From the NCBI RefSeq assembly GCF_039839785.1, contig NZ_JBDOQT010000002.1, positions 620,001 through 684,000 of the forward strand: a stretch of 64,000 bases of DNA, read 5' to 3'. A model generated the notes under the pieces. That model was not told where the DNA came from and did no database searches. It worked only from the letters and a program-made list of their open reading frames with translations. Shown piece by piece: positions 26,101 through 34,500 of this stretch; the stretch's first letter is position 1, and each line of letters opens with the position of its first letter. Made by a program: the position numbers and the translations under genes. This DNA is from Pelagibius sp. CAU 1746. Lineage in GTDB: Bacteria; Pseudomonadota; Alphaproteobacteria; Kiloniellales; Kiloniellaceae.

Positions 26101-26140
26101 AAGCGGACATGGCCTTGCAAGCTGAGGGGAGACGGCTGCA

Positions 26141-26926
26141 ATGGTGAGAGCCGGTAAGAGAGCCGCTGTCCTATCGCTGTCCCGGTTTTGCGGGCTGTTT
26201 TGCCTGGGCGCCTTGTTGGCCGCGCCGCAGCCGGCCGCGGGTCAGGATCTCGCCAACATGATCCAAGCGGCCAAACAGGCGGAGGCGGAGAACACCCTCT
26301 TCGGCACCGTAGAGATCCGCTCCGACTCGCTGAAAGGCCTGCAGCAGTGGCAAAGGGTGGTCGGCGCCATGCGCACCGCCGGTCCGGCCTTCAACAACTG
26401 CGCCAAGAGTGCCGGCGCCTGCACCACTTCGATGTTGAAACGCTGGCGCGAGATCGTCCTTGCCGCCAAGGCCCTGCCGCGGGGAGACCGCCTCCGGTCG
26501 GTGAACAGCTCCTTCAACCGCTGGCCCTACAAGCTGGACATGGAAGTCTACGGCGTCCGCGAATACTGGGCGACGCCGAAGGAGTTCATCATCCGCTCCG
26601 GCGACTGCGAGGACTACTCCATCGCGAAGTACTACGCCCTGAGAAACGTCGGCTTCAGCAAGGACGAACTGCGGATCGTCGCCCTGCGCGACACCATCCG
26701 CGGCTTCGGGCACGCCGTCATGGCCGCCTACGTCGGCGGCGACATCCTGATCCTGGACAACACCTCCCAACTCGTCCTTCCGCACAGTAAGTACGGCCAC
26801 TACGTCCCTCAGGTCTCGATGAACGAGACCTCGCGCTGGGCCCATGTGCCCGGCAAGCAGAGGCAGCTCAAGGCCCCCTCCGGCTTCGCCCTCTCGGCCA
26901 GTACCCTGTTCCAGAAACGCCAGTAA
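26141..26926 (+). CDS. LapG-like periplasmic transglutaminase-like cysteine protease (BTLCP)
   Basis: A 261-residue protein with a signal peptide (about residues 1-34, cleavage near PAAGQ) and a bacterial transglutaminase-like cysteine protease domain. The triad is Cys156 in SGDCEDYS, His191 in FGHAVMA and Asp206 in LILDNTSQ. The acidic DCED cluster also matches the calcium site region of LapG. LapG removes the N-terminal retention domain of giant RTX adhesins and so releases biofilm cells, and it is controlled by the c-di-GMP receptor LapD. Here the partner gene 14 bases downstream is a membrane PAS/HD-GYP protein, and a giant FecR/RTX protein is encoded 4.6 kb away. The substrate assignment is inference. 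Confidence 0.88.
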   Translation: MVRAGKRAAVLSLSRFCGLFCLGALLAAPQPAAGQDLANMIQAAKQAEAENTLFGTVEIRSDSLKGLQQWQRVVGAMRTAGPAFNNCAKSAGACTTSMLKRWREIVLAAKALPRGDRLRSVNSSFNRWPYKLDMEVYGVREYWATPKEFIIRSGDCEDYSIAKYYALRNVGFSKDELRIVALRDTIRGFGHAVMAAYVGGDILILDNTSQLVLPHSKYGHYVPQVSMNETSRWAHVPGKQRQLKAPSGFALSASTLFQKRQ

Positions 26927-26940
26927 GACCGGAGCCGGAG

Positions 26941-29082
26941 ATGTGCAGCGCCAGCGCCCCAGCCGAAAGCGACTTCATCAGCACCGAAGTCGACCCCAAC
27001 CAGTTCAAGCCAACCCGCTCGCGCGCGCTCAGCCGCGGCCTGACCGTGATCGGCATCATACTCGCGATCTGCGTCGTTGTGCCCATCGTGCTGATCCAAC
27101 TGCGGCAGGGCGATCTGGAGAGCGAACTGCAGCGCCGCCTGGAAGTCCTTTCGGCCGGACGCGCCGAAGTGATCGAGACCTGGCTCTCCGGCAGCGTCCG
27201 CCCGGCCGGCCGGGTGCTGGACAGCGAGCTCTTCCGGCTCTTCGCCACGGAAATGGACTTTTCCGGCGGCGACATCTCCGGGCCGGGCGCGGGCGCCCCG
27301 GCGGGCGGCGACGCTTTCTCCGCCACGCTCTCCGAGCAGCTCCCTTACATGGAGCAGATTCTCACCGACTTCGCCGACAATGCGGGCTTCGCGGCCGGCT
27401 ACGTGATCAACCGGGAAGGTATCTCCTACGTCTCCACCGCCGGCGCGCTGCTGATGAGCGGCCAACAGCAGCAGATCGCCCGCGGCATCTTCGACAGCGG
27501 CACCATCGCCTTCGGCCCCGCCCGGCGCGCGCCCGGCGGCGCTGTCATCGACTTCTTCGCCCCCATCTTCGCCGCCCAGTTCGAGTTGACCGGCGGCCAG
27601 TACCCGGAGGATCCCGGCGAGTTGCGGCAGCTTCTCGCCGAGCAGACCGTCGGCGTGCTGATGCTGACCATTCCGATCGACGAGATGCTGATCGAGGTGC
27701 TGGCGCCGCCGCCGCTCTCCGGAGCCGGCGAGCGCCTAGTGCTGCTGCAACGCTCGGACGGCGGCCTCTTCCTGGTGGACCCCAACACTCTTCCGCCGGT
27801 ACGGCTGGTCGAGGGCATAGATATGCCGCCGGCCGACGCCCCCCTGCCCTTCGCCGAGCGCGGCGCCGTCGGCCGGGGCACCGCCGTCTATTCGGCGGGC
27901 AGTCCGGTCCGCGAGACCGCCTGGTGGGTTGTTCAGGAAATCGAGACCGCGGTCGCCGAAAACCAGATGCGCGGCTTCGTTCTCGCGGTACTGGCGGTCG
28001 CCGGCCTGGTGATGCTGGCGGTGATCGCCGCCTTCGGCGCCTTCTGGTGGCGCCTCAACAACGAGCACAGCTCCACCCTGGCCGACCAGTTCAAGCGCCT
28101 GGCCTCGCGCATCGAAGCCCAGCGCCGGTTTCTCGACAGCGTCAACAACTCCATCGCCGAGTACATCGGCGTGAAATCGAAGGAAGGCAGGTACCGCTAC
28201 CTCAACCCGGCCTTCGCGCGGGCCGTCGACCGCAGCGTCGGCGACGCGGTGGGCCTGGACGACGCGGCCCTCTTCGGCCAGGGGACGGCGGAACGCCTGG
28301 CCAGATCCGATCGCCGCGTTCTGGAGCGGGAGGCCTCGGTGACCTTCAACACCGAGATCTACCTGCAGTCCCGCCTGCATCACTTGCAGGTCTCGAAGGT
28401 CCCCTACCACGACGACAGCGGCGAAACCGTCGGCATCGTCTCGGTCATGCGCGACGTGACCGAACTGGTCGAGGAACACCAGAAGCGCGAACGCGCCATG
28501 CAGCAGATGGTGTCCTCTCTGGTGCGCGCCGTCGAGCTGCGCGACCCTTATCTGGCCGGCCACTCGCGCCGCCTTGCCGGCTTCGCCCGCGCCGTCGCCG
28601 AGCTGTTGGAAGCCGGATCCGAGGTCGTGGCCACGGTCGAGATCGCGGCCAACCTCTCACAGATCGGCAAGCTGGCGGTGCCGGTGGAGATACTGACCAA
28701 ACCGGGCCGCCTCAGCGATAGTGAGATCGAACAGCTGCAACGCCACATCCAGCACACCGCGTCCATACTGCGCGACATCGACTTCGAATTGCCGGTACTG
28801 GACGCCGTCACACAGATGCACGAGCGCCTGGACGGCGGCGGCTACCCGAACGGCCTGTCGGGCGAGCAGATCGGCCTGGCCGGGCGCATCCTGGGGGCCT
28901 GCGACGTTTTCTGCGCCCGCCTGGAGCCGCGGGTCTATCGTGGCGGCATCTCGCCGGAACGGGCGCTTCAGATCCTGGAACAGAACGACCGACGTTACGA
29001 TGCGCGGGTTATCGCGGCCCTGCGCAGGGTCGCGGAGTCGATCGCCGGAGAGAAGCTGATCGCCGATCTCGCCGGCGACTAG
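26941..29082 (+). CDS. Membrane sensor with periplasmic domain, PAS and degenerate HD-GYP domain
   Basis: A 713-residue receptor. TM1 is at about 33-53, a large periplasmic sensor domain at about 55-340, TM2 at about 344-368, a PAS domain at about 395-510 (FLDSVNNSIAEYIGVKSKEGRYRYLNPAF), and an HD-GYP-like domain at about 520-713. The HD-GYP scaffold is clear (HSRRLA with His541, LTKPGRLSDSEIEQLQRH, HERLDGGGYPNG with GYP at 634-636), but the catalytic HD pair in the expected LLHDIGK reads NLSQIGK, Ser573-Gln574. It should not hydrolyse c-di-GMP but may still bind it. Co-transcribed with the LapG-like protease, it would fill the LapD role with a different domain. Confidence 0.87.
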   Translation: MCSASAPAESDFISTEVDPNQFKPTRSRALSRGLTVIGIILAICVVVPIVLIQLRQGDLESELQRRLEVLSAGRAEVIETWLSGSVRPAGRVLDSELFRLFATEMDFSGGDISGPGAGAPAGGDAFSATLSEQLPYMEQILTDFADNAGFAAGYVINREGISYVSTAGALLMSGQQQQIARGIFDSGTIAFGPARRAPGGAVIDFFAPIFAAQFELTGGQYPEDPGELRQLLAEQTVGVLMLTIPIDEMLIEVLAPPPLSGAGERLVLLQRSDGGLFLVDPNTLPPVRLVEGIDMPPADAPLPFAERGAVGRGTAVYSAGSPVRETAWWVVQEIETAVAENQMRGFVLAVLAVAGLVMLAVIAAFGAFWWRLNNEHSSTLADQFKRLASRIEAQRRFLDSVNNSIAEYIGVKSKEGRYRYLNPAFARAVDRSVGDAVGLDDAALFGQGTAERLARSDRRVLEREASVTFNTEIYLQSRLHHLQVSKVPYHDDSGETVGIVSVMRDVTELVEEHQKRERAMQQMVSSLVRAVELRDPYLAGHSRRLAGFARAVAELLEAGSEVVATVEIAANLSQIGKLAVPVEILTKPGRLSDSEIEQLQRHIQHTASILRDIDFELPVLDAVTQMHERLDGGGYPNGLSGEQIGLAGRILGACDVFCARLEPRVYRGGISPERALQILEQNDRRYDARVIAALRRVAESIAGEKLIADLAGD

Positions 29083-29107
29083 GGAACCTGCGACTAGGGG
29101 GCCGGCG

Positions 29108-31420
29108 CTACTTCGTCGTTGCGGTGTAGACGCCGTCCCAGTCCGGCGGCGGCGGATTGGCCTGGAAGTCTTCGATGCGCCGGCGGTAGAGCTGCAGGAA
29201 GAACGGCAGGTCCAGGCGCTCCAGAGAGCGGCCCTCCAGTTCCTCGATCGCCCGCAGGGCAACCGCCCAGTAGCGCCCCCGGTAAGCCGTCAAGAGATCG
29301 CCGATGCCGGCGATGGTGCGCCGGACATCCTCGTCCTCGGCGAGTTCGGCGGGGCCGAGCAGGGCGAAGATGCGTTGCGGCTCCCGCTTGCCCTTCACCC
29401 GTATAATGTCGAGTTCCACGTAGGTCATGCGCGCGCCCACCTCCAAGGCAGCGGCCTGGCCGATGATGATCTGGGCGCCATAGGTCTTGCATTGGCCTTC
29501 GGCGCGCGAAGCCAGGTTCACGGTGTCGCCCATGACGGTGTAATCGAAGCGCTGTTCGGACCCCATGTTGCCGACGACGCAGGACCCGCTGTTGAGACCG
29601 ATACCGACATCCAGGCGAATGGCCTGCCCGCCGGCCGTCTGGGCCTCCTGGGCCAGTTCGACGTTCAGGCGGTCGATCTCCCGGCGCATCGCCAAGGCCG
29701 CCCGGCAGGCGTTGCGGGCGTGCTCGTCGTCCGGGACGGGCGCGTTCCAGAATGCCATGACCGCGTCGCCCATGTACTTGTCGATGGTGCCCTGGTGGTC
29801 GAGTATCTGGGCCGACAGCGGCGTGAGCAGCCGGTTCATCAGGCGGCTCAGCCGCTGCGGCTGCTGCTGCATGCTCTCTGAAATCGAGGTGAAGTCGCGC
29901 ACGTCGCTGAACAGCACGGTCATGTCCCGGCGCACGCCGCCCAGCACCAGAAGATCCGGATCTTTCACCACTTGGTCGACCAGGGCCGGGGAGATGTATT
30001 GGCGAAAGGCGCTGCGGACCTGCGCGCGCAGATGCTCTTCGCGCAGGTAGTTGATGAAGACGAGAAGGGCGAATACGGCCAAGGCGCCCAGGGTCGGGTA
30101 GGCCACGTCGATCAGCACGCCCTCAGTGGTATAGAGCAGCCAGGAGGCGGTCAGCAACGCCGCCGCCACCACCGCGCCCAGCAGCATGGTCAGCAACGCG
30201 CCCAATACAGGCACCAGAGCGATGAACGACAGGGCCACGAGGGCGAAGACCACCAACTCCGCCCCCAAGGCGTAGTTCGGGCGCAGCAGCAACTGGTTTC
30301 CGAGAATCATCTCCAGGACCTGAGCGTGCACCTCGACGCCGGGGATATCTTCCTGCAGCGGCGTCGCCTTGATGTCGAGCAGGCCCGCGGCCGAAGTGCC
30401 GATCAGCACCAGCTTGCCGGCCAGGCGCTCCGGCGCGACGCTGCCGGCCAGGATGTCCTTGGCCGAGACGTAGAGATGAGGGCGCGTCTCGGCGTAGTGC
30501 ACCCACAGCCGGCCGTTGCGGTCGGTCGGCACCTCGACCCCGGCCACGACGAAGGAGCGGACGCCCGCGTCGTCGGTCTTGATGGCGAAAGCGTTGCCGC
30601 CGGTGGCGATGCGCAGCAGTTCGACCGAGAGTCCCGGCAGGATACGGTCTTCGGCGACGACGAAGGCCGGCACCCGGCGCACGATACCGTCGCGCTCCGG
30701 CACCAGGCTGAAAACCGCGCGGCTGGAGGCCGCCGCGTCCACCACCGGCGTATTGCGCACCAGACCGCGGAAGTGAAAAAGGTAGGGCTTCGGATCCTTG
30801 CCCAGAACCGCCAGGGGAACCTTCGGCAAGGAAGCCGCGTCATCACCGTCCCGGCGCCGGTGATAGGCGGCCTGGCCCAGCACCAGGCGCGAATTGCGGA
30901 TGGCGCGGGCGAAAACCTCGTCGTTGGCGGGAAGGCTGCGCAGCGCTTCCTTGACCTCGGGCGCCACGCCGGTCAGGGAGTCCGCATAGGCCGCAGGCGA
31001 GGAGCGGTCGGGCTCGGCGAAAACCATGTCGAAAGCCGTCGCGACCACGCCGGCCTCACGCAGCCGGTCGATCAGCCGCGCGACGGTGGTGCGCGGCCAG
31101 GGCCATTGGCCGACCTCCGCCAGGCTCTCCTCGTCGACGTCGACGATGATGACGGGCTCCATTGCCGGCTGGCGGGGCTCGACCAGCTGGTAGAGGTCGA
31201 AGGTCTTGAGCCGCAGGGTCTCCAGGGGGGCAGGATCCCAAACCCGCAACGCCAGCAGCGGTATGAAGAGGCAGAGGCCGAGCAGCCGGCTGATGCCGAA
31301 CCTCTGAGCCAGCCGCAGCAGGGACGATTGCTTCAGCAAGCGCCGCAGCAAGGCGGCCTTGCCGCTGTCCTTCCGGCGGTCCCCCGCCCCGATCGATGAC
31401 ACCTCCTCGCTCACTTCCAC
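29108..31420 (-). CDS. CHASE2-domain adenylate/guanylate cyclase
   Basis: A 770-residue membrane cyclase. A TM helix (about 45-60) is followed by an extracytoplasmic CHASE2 sensor (about 65-370: TLRLKTFDLYQ, then VIIVDVDEESLAEVGQWPWPRTTVARLIDRL and LVLIGTSAAGLLDIKATPL). About three TM helices follow (385-460), then a class III cyclase domain (about 500-690) with VLFSDVRDFTSISE, DKYMGDAVMAFWNAP and DYTVMGDTVNLASRAE. The two metal Asp residues are present (FSDVRD, GDAVM). It makes cAMP, most likely. The GTG start at 31420 has AGGAG close upstream, inside a tandem repeat. It follows the giant adhesin by 114 bases on the same strand, and such cyclases often accompany FecR-domain proteins. Confidence 0.9.
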   Translation of the reverse strand: MEVSEEVSSIGAGDRRKDSGKAALLRRLLKQSSLLRLAQRFGISRLLGLCLFIPLLALRVWDPAPLETLRLKTFDLYQLVEPRQPAMEPVIIVDVDEESLAEVGQWPWPRTTVARLIDRLREAGVVATAFDMVFAEPDRSSPAAYADSLTGVAPEVKEALRSLPANDEVFARAIRNSRLVLGQAAYHRRRDGDDAASLPKVPLAVLGKDPKPYLFHFRGLVRNTPVVDAAASSRAVFSLVPERDGIVRRVPAFVVAEDRILPGLSVELLRIATGGNAFAIKTDDAGVRSFVVAGVEVPTDRNGRLWVHYAETRPHLYVSAKDILAGSVAPERLAGKLVLIGTSAAGLLDIKATPLQEDIPGVEVHAQVLEMILGNQLLLRPNYALGAELVVFALVALSFIALVPVLGALLTMLLGAVVAAALLTASWLLYTTEGVLIDVAYPTLGALAVFALLVFINYLREEHLRAQVRSAFRQYISPALVDQVVKDPDLLVLGGVRRDMTVLFSDVRDFTSISESMQQQPQRLSRLMNRLLTPLSAQILDHQGTIDKYMGDAVMAFWNAPVPDDEHARNACRAALAMRREIDRLNVELAQEAQTAGGQAIRLDVGIGLNSGSCVVGNMGSEQRFDYTVMGDTVNLASRAEGQCKTYGAQIIIGQAAALEVGARMTYVELDIIRVKGKREPQRIFALLGPAELAEDEDVRRTIAGIGDLLTAYRGRYWAVALRAIEELEGRSLERLDLPFFLQLYRRRIEDFQANPPPPDWDGVYTATTK

Positions 31421-31465
31421 CCCGTCTCCTGGCTGCCCGTCTCCTGGCTGCCCGTCCCCCGGCTA
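31421..31465. repeat. Three tandem 15-bp repeats carrying the cyclase ribosome-binding site
   Basis: CCCGTCTCCTGGCTG occurs twice exactly (31421-31435, 31436-31450) and once with changes (31451-31465). On the coding minus strand each exact unit contains AGGAG, so the cyclase GTG is preceded by duplicated Shine-Dalgarno motifs. Copy-number change could tune translation. Confidence 0.75.
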
Positions 31466-31534
31466 CCCATCACGGGCGCCGCGTCAGGGCGTCCGGCGCC
31501 CGGACCGATGCAGCCATGAACTCCTACAGGACCA

Positions 31535-34500
31535 TCAACCGCCGTTGACCAGGCTGTTGGCCGTGACATCGGCGATGCTGGAGAGCGCACTGTCCACATC
31601 GTGGATCAACACCACCGTGCCGCTCTCCAGGACCAGCTCATCGATACCGGCGCCGCCGCCGTTGTCGGTGAAGCTCGCGACGGCGTCTTCAATATCGATC
31701 CCCAACGGTCCGTCGACATCGCTGACGTCGGTGAAGGACAGGAGATCGCCTTCGTTGACGGAGAAGTCGAGAATCTCGTCGCTCCCTTCGTTGGCGGCGA
31801 GGCTGAAGAGGTAGGCGTCGGCCCCGTCGCCGCCGACGAGCAGATCGTCGCCTTCCTGGCCGGCGATGGTGTCGTCGCCACCCTGGCCCATGACGCTGTC
31901 GTTCCCCGAACCGCTTTCGATCCAGTCGGACTCGCCAAGGCCGCCCAGCGCCGCGCGCAGGGCCGGTCCCTCAACATCGTTGAAGACCAGCACCGCAAGG
32001 TCGAAGAGGCTGCCTTCGTATTCGGCCTCGACCAGCAGCGTGTCGCCGAAGACCAGGTTGCCGCCGCCGCCACCCAGGATGACGTCTTCGCCGAAGGAGC
32101 CGCCGGCCTCGGCGACCTCGTCGCCGATCAGCAGATCGCCCGCGGCGCTGGCCAGCACCACCGCGCCCGGCAGGTGTTCCTGCCCGCTGATCAGGATATC
32201 GTCGCCGGAGCCGCCGATCAGCAGGTCGGCGCCGTCCACGTCCACCAGGAAATCGGCGCCGCCGCCGCCGTCCAGGCTGTCGTCGCCCTGGTCGCCGAAG
32301 AGGAAGTCGTTGTGGTCGCCGCCCTGCAGCAGGTTGGCGGCGGTGTTGCCGAAGAGGAAATCCTGGCCGCGGCCGCCCTGCAGGCTGTCGCCGTCGACGT
32401 CCGCGTAGAGCACCGTCTGGCCGGCGTCCTCCTCGTTGGTCCCGGCGCCCTGGGCCGGGTTCAGGTCGTCCGAGGAGTCCTGCGGGTTGAAATCGTCGAT
32501 CGCCGCCAGATCGTCATTGTTGAGGGCGGTGTCGAAGGACGTGGGCTCGTTGCTGGTGGTCCAGTCCGCCGAGGTGTTGGTGTCGGCGGTGAAAGCGTCC
32601 CCCGGACTATCGCCGGCGGTTTCCTCGTCGGCGAAGACACGGGCGAAGACATGGGTGCCCTCGTCGTCCACGGCGGGGGCGTCGTCGAGCACGATGTCGG
32701 AACGGTCCAGCGCGGCCAGCAGGGCATCCTGGTCGCCCACCAGGCCGGAATAGGTCTCCAGGTCGATCAAGGCGCCCAGCAGGGCCGCGGCGTTGGCGGT
32801 GGCGCTGCCGGAACCCACCCAGTTGCCGCCGGTGCCGCCGAAGAGTTCGCCGTCGGCGCCGTTGGCCAGGAACATGTCGACCGAACCGCTGTCCTGCACC
32901 AGATAGACGCCGAGCATGTCCGAGGTGTCCTCGCCGAAGCCCCAGACCGATCCCGGCTCGGTGTATTCGCCGGGGACCTCGTAGGTGCCGGTCTGCTGGA
33001 TCTCGCCGCCCGGCGTGGAGGTCGCCCAGGTGCCGTCCTCGAAGATGGTCAGAAAGCCCAGCGGCGGGATGTTGATGCTGCCGCCCGTCGCCGTGGAGAG
33101 GTCGATGGTCACCAGGTGGCCGTCCGCGCCGATGATCTGAATCATCAGCGACTTGACCTCCGACGTGCTGACGGCATGGTCGACGATGTTGCGGATCTCG
33201 ATGTAGTTCTGGCCGGTGTTGACCGTTTCGATGATGTCGCCGTGCTTTTCGACCGAGGTGCCCACGCCCAGGCCGATCTCGTTGATGCCGACCGCGCCGG
33301 CCAGGAAGACCTCGGCCTGTACCTCGAAGGAGAAGGTCTCGGTGACGGCGTTGTCGCCGTCGTCCGCCTCGACGCCGGAGTCGCCGTTGCTGCCGTCGCC
33401 GCCCGGGGCCGGCGAGCCGCTCTCGAGGGCCGCTTCCTCGGTTGTCACCGCGACCTCGACGGTGAGGGTGCCGGTGTAGTCGTCCGCGGGATCGAGCTGC
33501 AGCGAGGCCACCAGGTCCTGGAGCTCCGCCTCGGTGCCGGTGAAGGTCCAGACCAGGCTGCCGTTGACGTGCGTGACGTCTCCGCCGAAGCCGGTGTCGT
33601 AGACCAGGTCCGCGTCGTCGTCGCTGGCGATCGCCGGGCTGCCGCTCAGGGTCACCTGAATTGTCGTCACCGCCTCCGAGCCGTCGTCGTCGAAGCCGCC
33701 GGCGTTGAAGAGATCGCCGTCGGGATTGTCCGGATTGCCGTCCTGCAAGCCCAGCAGCAGCGCCAGGTCGACCAGCGAGCCGTTGGTGGAGACGCCGTAG
33801 CCGCCGGTGGTGACCAGCGCGCCGCCGTCGGCCACAGCGTCGACCGGCACGTCGAAGTCGTCGTCGTTGACCGCGCTGTCCGAGCCGTCCACCGCCGTCG
33901 CCTCGACGGTAAAGCTGCCGTCGACGTCGCTGTCCTCAGGCGGGGTCGCCTGGATCAGGGCAGAGAAGTTCGTCACCCCGCCGACCAGCGTCAGGGTCAG
34001 GGTGGTGGTGCCGTCACCCTCGACCGCGGCGATCTGGCCACCGGCCGAGGCACTCAGCACCCAGCCCTCGGGCGCGGTGACGACGACCTGGCTCAGCGTG
34101 TCGCCAGGGGTCGTCACGTCAGCGGTGATCTGCACGTCGCCGGTGGTGTCTTCCTTCAGGCTGCCGTCGTCGCCGGGCACGGCGAGCGCCACTGTGGGGG
34201 CCCCCGCTGCACCGGTGTTGGCATCGGCAGAGGCCTCCGATGTCGCCTCGTTGTTGCCGGCCTCGCAGTCCTCGTCGACCGGCTCCTCCAGCGCCGTGGC
34301 GGTCGCCGAGAAGGGGTAGACCTCGCCGTCCGCAACGCCGTCGGAGGCGGTGACTTCGAAGGTGTAGTCGGTGAAGCCCGAGACGCCGTCGCTCACCAGG
34401 AACTCCACGTCGCCGTCGCCGTTCACCGAGACGGTGACGCCGGCCAGGGCCGGCAGCGGCTCGACCACCGTGAAGCCATCGGGGATGTCCACCACCACCG

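Larger units (their letters stand above)
25636..26140. other. 505-base divergent intergenic region with several repeats
   Basis: No gene is visible between the divergent methyltransferase and LapG-like genes. The stretch holds a TGCGCG/CGCGCA inverted repeat (25913-25929) in an AT-richer part (25880-25980), a tandem direct repeat (25988-26017) and leader hairpins (26062-26100). This is the likely control region for the adhesion module. No promoter hexamers are convincing. Confidence 0.6.

Noticed and set aside
26040-26140. c-di-GMP riboswitch in the leader of the LapG-like operon
   Set aside because: Hairpins and a GGGCAAAA stretch are present, but the conserved GACGCAAAGCC core of the GEMM class is missing.
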